23,368 nt of DNA from JAGVUD01 sp052033935 (GTDB lineage Bacteria > Armatimonadota > UBA5829 > DSUL01). The translations under genes and the position numbers were made by a program. Shown one piece after another: positions 1 to 6,897 of the stretch. A model generated the notes under the pieces. The model ran no database searches, was not told where the DNA came from, and saw nothing but the letters and a program-made list of their open reading frames with translations. Position 1 is the stretch's first letter, and the number at the start of each line of letters is the position of its first letter. The DNA is taken from positions 1-23,368 of the forward strand of contig JBPOJE010000113.1 in the NCBI GenBank assembly GCA_052033935.1. Reading direction: 5' to 3'.

Positions 1-127
1 CATCGAGGTGTTCTACAACCGGGAGCGGCTACACTCGAGCCTGGGGTATGTGTCCCCAGCGGAATACGAACGGCAGCTTGCCGTCAAAGAGGCGGATTAG
101 CGTGTCCACCAAAACAGGGGAGGTCCA
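1..127 (+). mobile_element. Right end of an IS3-family insertion sequence (truncated by the window edge)
   Basis: The element enters from the left edge and holds the last 32 codons of an IS3 OrfB transposase. After the stop codon at 98-100 comes a short non-coding end, about 102-127, reading GTGTCCACCAAAACAGG and then GGAGGTCCA. Read outward-in this begins TGGACCTCCCC, the usual look of IS3/IS150-group terminal inverted repeats, so the outer boundary is placed at 127. The left end, orfA and the target-site duplication cannot be seen, so the boundary is good to a few bases only. The element lies about 117 bp beyond the 3' end of a decayed HEAT-repeat gene. Confidence 0.75.
2..100 (+). CDS. IS3-family transposase OrfB, C-terminal end (partial)
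   Basis: The frame starting at base 2 reads 32 residues to a TAG stop. It contains FYNRERLHSSLGYVSPAEYE, the classic C-terminal signature of the DDE integrase-fold transposase of IS3 elements (consensus YN..R.HS.LGY.SP.e). This segment follows the catalytic core, whose DDE residues lie outside the window. The 5' part is missing only because the window starts here; nothing visible suggests that this end is broken. In the IS3 family this protein is normally made as an OrfAB fusion by programmed -1 frameshifting, which cannot be assessed here. Confidence 0.9.
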   Translation: MEVFYNRERLHSSLGYVSPAEYERQLAVKEAD

Positions 128-165
128 ATCTTGCCAGAGTTCTTGGTGACAAAGACATCTTCGCT

Positions 166-207
166 GGCCCTCAGAGGGCCCGTGCGGCACCCCGCCAGCC
201 TGGCGGG
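166..207. terminator. Two adjacent perfect palindromes between the IS end and the HEAT gene
   Basis: The first palindrome, at 166-180, has 7-base arms GGCCCTC and GAGGGCC around one base. The second, at 191-207, has 8-base arms CCCGCCAG and CTGGCGGG around one base. They lie just past the 3' end of the minus-strand HEAT pseudogene and may be its old terminator, a REP-like repeat or part of the insertion scar. No T-run follows either one, so termination is only a guess. Confidence 0.3.
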
Positions 208-243
208 TGTATTAACTCCCCGGACGAGCTTGGGTGAGCGCGG

Positions 244-1128
244 TTACTTCGAATCCGGCCTGGGCAGCCGATCATCAGGCGGATGGATGGAGCCCTCCCG
301 GTTCCACCAGCGCCGCCATTGGTCCACCGCCACCCGGATGCCAGCGGGGGTCTTGATCGCTTCATACCCTGGGCCGTCAGTCCTATGCACGTCTCTCAGT
401 TTCATGAACGCCAGGGACCAGATCAACGAGCACGGGCACGGACGCCCAGGTGTCGTTGTTCCTTATGGCGAGTGCGACCGTCCACTTCTCCAGGTGCTCG
501 CTTGGGGCCAGCGGAAGGCGGGCAGCCAGCATATCCAGGACGCGCCGGGGGGCGGTTGTCAAGCGCCCTCACGACGGCAATTCGCACTGCGTAGGAGTCG
601 TCGGCGAGCGCCGACGCCAGCGCATTGTAACTCGCCTCCTGGTCCGGGGAAGACCAAAGTGCCGCAAATGCGTATTCCCGCACCATAACATACGTGTGCT
701 TCGAAAGCTTCCGGGCGATCTCCAAAGCCTTTGCGTCCCTGTCAGAGGCCAAAGGCCGAGCCACCATGGCCGCCAAACTCGGGTCGGCATTATCCAGCGT
801 CTAGCGAAACAGCGACGCGGTGCCTTTATCCCCAAGGGAAAAGGCGATCATGGCCGCCTCCGCACGAACGAAAGGGTCCGTTTCGTTGAACAGGCTCTGA
901 ATGGCCCCAAGGTGTTGCGTCAGTGCGCGCCTGCCAATTTCGTAGGCCGCACCTCGCCGGTCACTGCGATCCGGGCTCTCTAACATATTGAGCAGGCCAG
1001 GCTCATCCATCCAGGTCCCACGCCCGATTAGTAACAGTGATGGTCGTCGTCACCGGCGCCGCGCGCACTAACAAGCCTGCAAGCAGCACCTGCAAAACGA
1101 TCAGCACAACTATAGCTAGCAATCTCAT
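244..1128 (-). pseudogene. Decayed exported HEAT-repeat protein gene
   Basis: Translated right to left, the gene starts at ATG 1126-1128 with AGGAGA just upstream. It opens with a Sec-type signal (MRLLAIVVLIVLQVLLAGLL) and runs into HEAT-like helical repeats such as RGAAYEIGRRAL and VREYAFAALWSS. It ends with a tail containing QWRRWW, a common ending for secreted HEAT proteins in PVC-like bacteria. The frame breaks four times: a 4-base tandem duplication (GGATGGAT) near 1008-1020, an in-frame TAG at 801-803, one extra C in a C6 run near 555, and a further shift between about 385 and 425. Joined across the breaks it would be roughly 290 residues. HEAT repeats usually scaffold protein contacts; no partner can be named. 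One indel could be a sequencing error, but four lesions including a nonsense codon argue for a dead gene beside an insertion sequence. Confidence 0.7.
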
Positions 1129-1186
1129 ATCCTATCTCCTGGCAACCCTACAAGCGGGCGTCTTCACGCGAGACGCCTGCCTGCAC

Positions 1187-1413
1187 TCACGGGCAGGGCG
1201 GGCATTGCCCACAGAGGGCCTGCCATTGGGCCTTCATGCAGTCTATATCCGCCAACCATGCCTCCACCTCAACCTGTTTCCTATTCTCATTTATGTGATT
1301 CTTAAGAGCGCGCGTTTCTGGATGGGAGCGGCCTCCTTCGCCGGCGAGCCGTCTATCGCCGCGGGAAGCAGTCCCGCCGCCAGCGCGGCTTTCAGAAAAC
1401 GCCTTCTATCCAT
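1187..1413 (-). pseudogene. Small Tat-exported Cys-rich protein with a frameshift
   Basis: ATG at 1411-1413 starts MDRRRFLKAALAAGLLPAA, a short twin-arginine signal (RRRFLK followed by a hydrophobic stretch). In this frame it stops after 40 residues at 1291-1293. Shifting frame near 1307-1312 gives a continuation of about 38 residues ending LCGQCPPCP and a TGA at 1187-1189. One missing base would make a single protein of about 75 residues with a C-terminal CxxCxxC-like cluster. The total length of 227 nt, one short of a multiple of three, fits this. It lies 58 bp upstream of the HEAT gene on the same strand, so the two were probably co-transcribed. I do not recognise the family. A Tat signal on so small a protein suggests export folded, perhaps with bound metal. 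The 40-residue version could instead be a stub of a longer lost gene. Confidence 0.5.
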
Positions 1414-1483
1414 CAGAATCCACTCCAGGCCACGTCCGGAAACAGGGCGCTGACAGTGCCCGCGCCGCCACGCAAGAAACAGG

Positions 1484-1510
1484 CGGCCCGGCCGGAGACC
1501 GGCCGGGCCG
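1484..1510 (-). terminator. GC-rich hairpin downstream of the aldolase gene
   Basis: A perfect 12-bp inverted repeat (CGGCCCGGCCGG and CCGGCCGGGCCG) surrounds a 3-base loop, beginning 31 bp past the aldolase stop codon. On the minus strand only a weak TTTC follows, so it is either a modest intrinsic terminator or an mRNA 3'-end stabiliser. Its stem is by far the strongest in this gap. Confidence 0.6.
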
Positions 1511-1541
1511 CACAGATGTTGACTTCCGCCAAAAGCCGGAT

Positions 1542-2534
1542 CTACTCCAGGACTTTGGCGACTTCGGCTTCGCGGGTGCGCTCGGCTGCCTTCGTGGGGT
1601 CGGCCTTCGCCGGACAGCAGCCGCCGAGATCTGCCTTGCCGCTAGACGAAAAGACCCGCATGCGGTCACGCACGGCCTCGACCATCGCCGCGCGGGCAGG
1701 CCTGAGGACTCTGCGGATGTCGTACTTGCGCACGCTGCCGCTCTTGTCCGCCTCGTCCCATTCCTTCTCGATGGTGTGAACCTCATCGGCCACGGCCTCG
1801 ATGAACGAAACGCGGATGCCCGTGTCGAAGTTGATCTTGCGGATGCCTTCGGTGATCCCCTGCCTCACGTCTTCATCCGGAACGCCGGTCCCGCCGTGCA
1901 TAACGAGCGGCACCTTCACCTTCGCGTCAATCTGCTTCAGGCGCTCGTGGTCAATGTAAGGCTTGCCCTTGAACAGGCCATGAGTGGTTCCAACGCCGAC
2001 CGCCAGGATGTCAATGCCCGTGGTCTCGACGAACTTCGCCGCCATGTCCGGATCGGTCAGGGCGCTCTCTCCGCCCTTCAGATCGCCGCCGATCTGCCCG
2101 AGCATGCCGAACTCGCCTTCGACCGGAACGCCGATCGCATGCGCGGCCTCGACGACCTTGCAGGTGACTTCCACGTTCTCATCCCAGCTTCGCGGCGCCT
2201 TGCCGTCTTCCTGCAGCGAGCCGTCAATCATGACGGACGTGAAGCCCATCGCCAGGAACTGCATAACCTTCTGGAACGAGCGGCCATGGTCGAGGTGCAG
2301 CGCCATCGGAACAGTGGACTTCTTCGCCAACTCTTTGATCAGGGCAACCAGTTCTTCCGGATCGGTGTATCCGAGGGTCGTCTGGGTAACCTGAAGGATG
2401 AACGGCGCCCGCTCCTTCTCGGCGGCTTCGAAGATCGCCTGGGCGCTCTCCATGTTGATTGCGTTGAACGCGCCGACGCCGTAATTCCCGGCTTCAGCGG
2501 CAGCCAGCAACTCGGTGCTTGTGACTAGAGGCAT
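1542..2534 (-). CDS. fba: Class II fructose-bisphosphate (or tagatose-bisphosphate) aldolase
   Basis: This zinc-dependent aldolase interconverts a ketose 1,6-bisphosphate with dihydroxyacetone phosphate and glyceraldehyde 3-phosphate in the cytoplasm. The 330-residue protein shows the expected class II motifs: YGVGAFNAINMES (18-30), HLDHG (80-84, with the zinc-ligand histidine H83), VEGEFG (138-143), GTTHG (182-186), VMHGGTG (211-217) and NFDTGIR (235-241). Family members are usually 280-310 residues. The surplus is a C-terminal tail from about residue 296 that carries GGCCPAK and ends in a charged helix. FBP and tagatose/keto-sugar bisphosphate aldolases cannot be separated by eye. The ATG at 2532-2534 has GGA about 13 bases upstream, a long spacing. 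It follows peptide deformylase by 94 bp on the same strand, but a good promoter lies in that gap. Confidence 0.92.
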   Translation of the reverse strand: MPLVTSTELLAAAEAGNYGVGAFNAINMESAQAIFEAAEKERAPFILQVTQTTLGYTDPEELVALIKELAKKSTVPMALHLDHGRSFQKVMQFLAMGFTSVMIDGSLQEDGKAPRSWDENVEVTCKVVEAAHAIGVPVEGEFGMLGQIGGDLKGGESALTDPDMAAKFVETTGIDILAVGVGTTHGLFKGKPYIDHERLKQIDAKVKVPLVMHGGTGVPDEDVRQGITEGIRKINFDTGIRVSFIEAVADEVHTIEKEWDEADKSGSVRKYDIRRVLRPARAAMVEAVRDRMRVFSSSGKADLGGCCPAKADPTKAAERTREAEVAKVLE

Positions 2535-2585
2535 AGTTTTCGGTGATTCCTTTTATGAAAAGAGTTCTTGTGACTTCTCTTACCC

Positions 2586-2614
2586 ATTATCTCCAAAGCG
2601 GCTGGGTTTTTCAA
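2586..2614 (-). promoter_or_regulatory. Sigma70-like promoter for the aldolase gene
   Basis: On the minus strand TTGAAA (2609-2614) and GATAAT (2586-2591) are separated by exactly 17 bp. Transcription would start near 2579, leaving a leader of about 45 nt before the aldolase ATG. The match (4 of 6 and 5 of 6, ideal spacing) is the best promoter seen in the window and suggests that the aldolase can be transcribed independently of the upstream deformylase gene. Confidence 0.5.
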
Positions 2615-2628
2615 CACCGGCTTCCCGG

Positions 2629-3252
2629 CTAGGCCATCCCCGCCTCGCCCGGGCTGTTGGGATTGCGCCTCTCCAGAATCTCGCGGACCGCCGGGTTGCG
2701 AGCCCAGACAGGGTCGGTCAGGTCCACCGTCTCGACAATCCAGAGTTCGCCCGGCTCTTCGATACGATCGGGATACAGAATCCCGTCGAGGTGGTCTATC
2801 TCGTGCTGCAGCACACGCGCAAGCCAACCATCCGCCATAATCGTAAACGGATTGCCCTCCACATCGTGGGCCTCCACCTGAATCCGGCTGGGCCGCAACA
2901 CGTTTCCCATCATGCCGCACAGCGACAGGCATCCTTCCGGCAGTTTGATGAGCTGCTCGGTCTCCCAGACGATCTCGGGGTTGACCAGGACGGTGGACGG
3001 CACGGGGTAGGTCTCCGGTATCCCGACAAAATCATCGTCTGGGATCTCGACAACGATGATCCGCTCGCTGACCCCCACCTGGGGAGCCGCCAGTCCGAGG
3101 GCGCACTCGTCCTCGCGCAGGTAATCCATCTCCCCGGCCAGCCGCAAAAGCCGACGCGAGCCGTAGTCAGAGATCGGCTTCGCGATGTCACGGAGAACGG
3201 AGTCTGTTTCGGGGACGAGATTGAGAGCCATACGGAATACCAGCCTTACCAT
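2629..3252 (-). CDS. def: Peptide deformylase
   Basis: Removes the formyl group from the N-terminal methionine of new proteins in the cytoplasm, using a metal ion (usually Fe2+). All three family motifs are present, numbered from the chosen start: GLAAPQVG (53-60), EGCLS (106-110, with the metal-ligand cysteine C108) and QHEIDHLDG (149-157, with two metal-ligand histidines and the catalytic glutamate). The open frame extends to 3321, but ATG 3250-3252 is chosen because GGGGG lies 4-5 bases upstream and it gives 207 residues, close to the family's 150-200. ATG 3229-3231 is also possible and starts the protein right at the conserved MALNLVPETDSVLR segment. The C-terminal 40-50 residues extend beyond the HEIDH helix. 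The gene is usually essential and is intact here. Confidence 0.95.
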   Translation of the reverse strand: MVRLVFRMALNLVPETDSVLRDIAKPISDYGSRRLLRLAGEMDYLREDECALGLAAPQVGVSERIIVVEIPDDDFVGIPETYPVPSTVLVNPEIVWETEQLIKLPEGCLSLCGMMGNVLRPSRIQVEAHDVEGNPFTIMADGWLARVLQHEIDHLDGILYPDRIEEPGELWIVETVDLTDPVWARNPAVREILERRNPNSPGEAGMA

Positions 3253-3323
3253 GGAGCCCCCACCCTCGCGAGCGTGCGCAATGCGGGGATGAAAATGCAT
3301 ACAGTCTTTATATATAGTCATAC

Positions 3324-3592
3324 CTGTCCAAGATAGCTTTTTCGGGTGCCGCCGAGATGCCCAGGTCTGAACGTCTTGGACAGCAGTAACCGAGGATCAG
3401 GGGCGCGGTCGCCCCGCGTCTGAGCGTGGAAAGCTCCGTTCTGAGCGCGCAGAAGGCTCGATTGGCACCAAGCGTGGGTCTTGGACAGCATCCGCGGATA
3501 CACGGGGCGGAAGAGGGGGTCATTTCGGGATCGCACCCCAAGTGCCCTATCTCACCCGTCCAAGACGGCGTCTGCTGACCTATCTTGGACAG
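3324..3592. repeat. Repeat block with 13-bp inverted ends and a motif recurring every 104-105 bp
   Basis: This block fills most of the 441-bp gap between the divergent deformylase and NrnA-like genes, which otherwise has no credible coding. The ends are a perfect inverted repeat, CTGTCCAAGATAG at 3324-3336 and CTATCTTGGACAG at 3580-3592. The 12-mer TCTTGGACAGCA occurs three times in direct orientation, starting at 3374, 3479 and 3583. A further inverted copy, GTCCAAGA, sits at 3558-3565. Each end can therefore form a hairpin: 3324-3333 with 3374-3383, and 3558-3565 with 3583-3590. After copies one and two there is further similarity (CCGAGGAT.. and CCGCGGAT.. leading into GGGGCG), so they may be diverged tandem units. 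It could be a MITE-like or REP-like element, or an operator array. No transposase or obvious target duplication is present. Confidence 0.6.
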
Positions 3593-3693
3593 CAGTGATG
3601 TATAGTAGTCAATGCAGGCCGGAGGCGGCAAACCTGCCAGAAGCAGGGTTGTACGCCTCGCCCGGAGGCAGGGGAAGCGGCAGGGAGACGCTT

Positions 3694-4695
3694 TTGGCAT
3701 GTGACACGACTGAGCGCGCGGCGGGGCTCGAAGCCGCAGCCCGCGCCATACAGCAGGCAGGATCGGTCCTCATCACGACTCACGTCAACCCCGATGCGGA
3801 CGCTATCGGATCGTCGCTCGGGCTGTGGCACATTCTGCGCGCGGCCGGCAAGAGTGCGTGCGTCGTCAACCAGGACGGGGCCGGAACGCGATATCAGTTT
3901 CTTCCGGGCGCGGACGGCATCGAGACAGATACGCAACAGGTCTTCGACCTCGGAGTCGCCGTGGACTGCGGCGGCATCGGAAGGGTCGGACTGATTCGCG
4001 GCGCGCTGGAGCGCTGCAAGACGGTGATGCGGATTGACCACCACCTGGCCGGGGAGCCGTTCGGCGACATCACGTGGCTCGATCCGGACGCGGCCGCTGT
4101 CGGCGAGATGATCGTCGAGATAGCACGCGCGCTCGATCTGCCGGTATCGGCGGAAGCGGCGGCGTGCCTGCTCGCGTCCATCGTCGAGGACACGGGATGC
4201 TTCCAGTTCTCAAGCGTCTCAGCGCTGTCCCTTCGCACCTGCGCGGACCTGGTGGAGGCGGGCGCGGACCTGCACGGGGTGGTGCAGCAGCTCTACTGGC
4301 ACAATCCGGAGGGAGCAGCACGGCTTCGAGGGGCTTGTCTGACCCGGATGCGGACGCAGTGCGGAGGGCGGCTTGCGTGGACGGTGGCGGGCTCGGCAGA
4401 TTTCAATCAGTTCGGGGCGACCGAAGAGGACGCGGATGAGGTCGTGCACGATATGCTGCGTATAGGTACAGTGGAAGTGGCCGTGCTTCTGCGAGAGAGT
4501 GCAAAGGACTACAGGGTGAGCCTGCGTTCGCGCGACAGCGTGGATGTCGCATCGCTCGCGCGGGAGTTCGGGGGCGGAGGGCACGAGCGGGCCGGCGGCT
4601 GCAGGATCGGCAAGAGCGACAGCGACTTGGCTGCACTGATTGCCGCCGCCGCGCGGCGGCTGGAGAACCCCGGGAACACATCAGGTGTTCAATGA
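3694..4695 (+). CDS. nrnA: DHH/DHHA1 phosphoesterase, NrnA-like (nanoRNase / pAp phosphatase)
   Basis: Proteins of this family degrade 2-5 nt RNA fragments and dephosphorylate pAp, using two metal ions in the cytoplasm. Numbered from the TTG start (333 residues, typical for NrnA), the DHH domain shows HVNPDADAIGS (30-40), VDCGG (90-94) and the signature IDHH (114-117). Near the C-terminus the DHHA1 domain has FGGGGHERAGG, the substrate-binding glycine motif. The TTG at 3694 is chosen because GGGAG lies 6 bases upstream and homology begins just after it. An in-frame ATG at 3598 would add 32 residues of low-complexity sequence reaching the repeat block and lacks a ribosome binding site. The stop codon overlaps the next gene's start (ATGA), which indicates translational coupling to apbE. 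Related cyclic-dinucleotide phosphodiesterases share the fold, so the substrate is inferred. Confidence 0.88.
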   Translation: MACDTTERAAGLEAAARAIQQAGSVLITTHVNPDADAIGSSLGLWHILRAAGKSACVVNQDGAGTRYQFLPGADGIETDTQQVFDLGVAVDCGGIGRVGLIRGALERCKTVMRIDHHLAGEPFGDITWLDPDAAAVGEMIVEIARALDLPVSAEAAACLLASIVEDTGCFQFSSVSALSLRTCADLVEAGADLHGVVQQLYWHNPEGAARLRGACLTRMRTQCGGRLAWTVAGSADFNQFGATEEDADEVVHDMLRIGTVEVAVLLRESAKDYRVSLRSRDSVDVASLAREFGGGGHERAGGCRIGKSDSDLAALIAAAARRLENPGNTSGVQ

Positions 4696-5648
4696 GTGAC
4701 CACGGAGGCCCGGAGGGATATGAAGGGGCCGAGATGCTGCGCTACGGACACAATGCCATGGCGTGCCGGTTCGAGATTGCGGCGTTCGGCAGAGACCGGC
4801 AGTATATGGTGGACGCCGCCGGGGAAGCCTTCCGGGCTGTTGACCGCGTCGAAGAAGAACTGAGCGTTTACCGCGCGGCCAGCGAGATCAGCCGCATCAA
4901 TGCGCTTGCGGCCACCCAGAGCGTGCGGGTAAGCCCGCCGCTGTTCCGTCTGATAGAACGGGCGCATCTGCTTTCCGCTCTCACGGAGGGCGCTTTCGAT
5001 ATCACAGTAGGCCCGCTGATCCGGCTGTGGGGGTTCTTTGAAGGGCACGGGCGGAAGCCCGGGCAGGGGGAAATCGGACAAACGCTGAAGTTGACCGGCA
5101 GAGAGCACGTGCGTCTGGACCCCGAAGACCGTAGCATACACTTCGACCGCGAAGGGGTGGAGATCAATCTCGGCGGGTTCGGCAAGGGGTACGCGGTGGA
5201 CTGCGCCGCGGAGATACTGATGGAGTGCGGGCTGCGGGAAGCGCTGGTGCACGCGGGCACGAGCACCGTCCGCGCGATTGGCGGAGGGCCGGAAAGAGAC
5301 GGATGGCGCGTCGGCGTGCGGCATCCGCGCAGGACGGAGCAGCGGTGGTCTGAGTTGACACTGAGCAATGAGTCGCTGTCAACGTCTGGCGATTACGAGC
5401 AGTTCTTTCAAGGGGGCGGGCGGAGGTTCGGCCATGTGCTGGACCCGAGAACCGGCTGGCCGGCTGAGGGCACGGTGTCGGCATCCGTGGTGACGGCCAG
5501 CGCGGCGGACAGCGATGCCCTTTCCACCGCGGCGATGGTGATGGGGCGAAAGGCTTTTGAGAGTCTGGATTTCGGCGGGCTGCCGATCCGGACGGTATTC
5601 ATTACGCAAGGAGATGTTGATGAGCGAGAAGGCGATAACCCGGCGTGA
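4692..5648 (+). CDS. apbE: FAD:protein FMN transferase (ApbE family), no signal peptide
   Basis: ApbE enzymes split FAD and attach FMN to a threonine or serine of target flavoproteins. The 318-residue protein shows the family landmarks: ELSVYRAASEISRIN (56-70), FDITVGPL (102-109), NLGGFGKGYAVD (159-170), TSGDYEQFF (231-239), FGHVLDPRTGWP (246-257) and SADSDALST-like ASAADSDALST (269-279). The usual glycine-rich VNxGGD segment reads VHAGTST (186-192), a small departure. Many ApbE proteins are exported lipoproteins; this one has no signal sequence, so it probably acts in the cytoplasm. It starts by a 4-base overlap with the DHH gene, and its end overlaps the next gene's start by 29 bp. No flavinylation target is obvious among its neighbours, so its partner is probably encoded elsewhere. 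Confidence 0.9.
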   Translation: MSDHGGPEGYEGAEMLRYGHNAMACRFEIAAFGRDRQYMVDAAGEAFRAVDRVEEELSVYRAASEISRINALAATQSVRVSPPLFRLIERAHLLSALTEGAFDITVGPLIRLWGFFEGHGRKPGQGEIGQTLKLTGREHVRLDPEDRSIHFDREGVEINLGGFGKGYAVDCAAEILMECGLREALVHAGTSTVRAIGGGPERDGWRVGVRHPRRTEQRWSELTLSNESLSTSGDYEQFFQGGGRRFGHVLDPRTGWPAEGTVSASVVTASAADSDALSTAAMVMGRKAFESLDFGGLPIRTVFITQGDVDEREGDNPA

Positions 5649-6873
5649 CTTTCTGAAGGGTTCGGCGGCCACGGTCGCGACGGCGAGCGCGGGGCACGCA
5701 CTGGCGCAGGGCACGGGTTCCACGGTATCGCGGCGTCCCTCACTGGTGCGGGCGGCAATCATCGGCCCGGGATCGCAGGGCACCATGCTTCTGGGGCAGG
5801 CGGTGACGGTACCGGGGGTCAAGTTCGTGGCGGTGTGCGATATCTACGACCCTCACCGCGAGAAGGCGCTGAAGGTAGCCGAGGGCGCGGATCCCTACAC
5901 CGACTACCGCAAAATGCTGGAGCGCAAAGATATTGACGCCGTTGTCATCGCGACGCCGCTCTATCTGCACGCACCCATGACGATTGACGCGCTGAACGCG
6001 GGCAAGCATGTCTTTTGCGAGAAGATGATGGCGTACACCGTGGACCAGGCCAAAGCCATGGCGCGGACCGCGAAGAGCACGAAGAAGATCCTGCAGATCG
6101 GGCACCAGCGCCACGCGAACGAGGGATACCATCACGCCTACCGGATGATCAACCAGGAGAAGGTGTGCGGCAAAGTGACCCAGATCAAGGCGCAGTGGCA
6201 CCGCAACGGGAGCTGGCGCCGCGCGATACCCGATCCCGCGTACGAGAAGCTGCTGAACTGGCGGATGTACAAGGAGTACTCGCACGGGCTTATGGCGGAA
6301 CTCGGCAGCCATCAGATTGACGTGGTGAACTGGTTCCTGAACGCGGTCCCCATCTCCGTGATGGCCGCGGGCGGCATTGATTACTGGAAGGACGGACGCT
6401 CGACGTACGACAACATCAGCGTCATCTTCGAGTATCCGGACGGCGTCAAGTGCGTGTACACCTCCATCACGACCAACGAGCACGAGGGGTACACAGAGCA
6501 ATTCATGGGTGATCAGGGCACGCTGATCGTGAACCCGGACAAGGGACTGCTGTTCCGCGAACCCAAGGCCGAGAGCCTGGTGTGGGCACCGCTGGCGCAC
6601 AAGGACGAGAGCAAGGGCAAGGATGCGATCATCCTTGATGCCGGCGCGACGCGCAAGGACAGAGAGAAGTCCGAGGGCGAGGCGATCACGGTCACGAAGA
6701 AGAACGACTACTACGAAGAGCTTGCCGAGTTTTTCGACTGCGTGCGCACGGGCAAGGAGCCGCGCTGCAACCCGCAGGTTGCGCTGAACGCCTGTGTTCC
6801 GTGCATCATGGCGAACAAGGCGGCGGAGACGGGCAAGAAGATCAAGCTGACTCCCAAAATGTACGAGATCTAG
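5620..6873 (+). CDS. Tat-exported Gfo/Idh/MocA-family oxidoreductase
   Basis: An NAD(P)-dependent sugar or glycoside oxidoreductase of the glucose-fructose oxidoreductase type. The ATG at 5620 is chosen because AAGGAG lies 6 bases upstream and it gives a clean twin-arginine signal: TRRDFLKGSAATVATASAGH starting at residue 7 and an ALAQ cleavage region. Then come the Rossmann fold (AAIIGPGSQG, from about residue 45), VCDIYD at the end of strand two, CEKMMAYT in place of the usual EKP motif, and the Gfo/Idh C-terminal domain with the lobe sequence GSHQIDVVNWF. Length is 417 residues. The Tat signal implies export already folded with its cofactor, as in Zymomonas Gfo, where NADP is tightly bound. 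It overlaps apbE by 29 bp and is followed 24 bp later by the isomerase gene. The substrate is unknown; context points to a sugar or glycoside. Confidence 0.88.
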   Translation: MSEKAITRRDFLKGSAATVATASAGHALAQGTGSTVSRRPSLVRAAIIGPGSQGTMLLGQAVTVPGVKFVAVCDIYDPHREKALKVAEGADPYTDYRKMLERKDIDAVVIATPLYLHAPMTIDALNAGKHVFCEKMMAYTVDQAKAMARTAKSTKKILQIGHQRHANEGYHHAYRMINQEKVCGKVTQIKAQWHRNGSWRRAIPDPAYEKLLNWRMYKEYSHGLMAELGSHQIDVVNWFLNAVPISVMAAGGIDYWKDGRSTYDNISVIFEYPDGVKCVYTSITTNEHEGYTEQFMGDQGTLIVNPDKGLLFREPKAESLVWAPLAHKDESKGKDAIILDAGATRKDREKSEGEAITVTKKNDYYEELAEFFDCVRTGKEPRCNPQVALNACVPCIMANKAAETGKKIKLTPKMYEI

Positions 6874-6897
6874 CAGGAAAGCCGAGGAGAGCAGACA

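Noticed and set aside
131..688. A 185-residue plus-strand open frame after the IS end
   Set aside because: It is antisense to the HEAT pseudogene, whose minus-strand frames carry clear HEAT repeats and a signal peptide.
3308..3700. A 130-residue minus-strand frame across the repeat block with recurring CCPR-type segments
   Set aside because: The recurrence is simply the TGCTGTCCAAGA DNA repeat read in frame; spacing, composition and lack of a ribosome site argue against coding.
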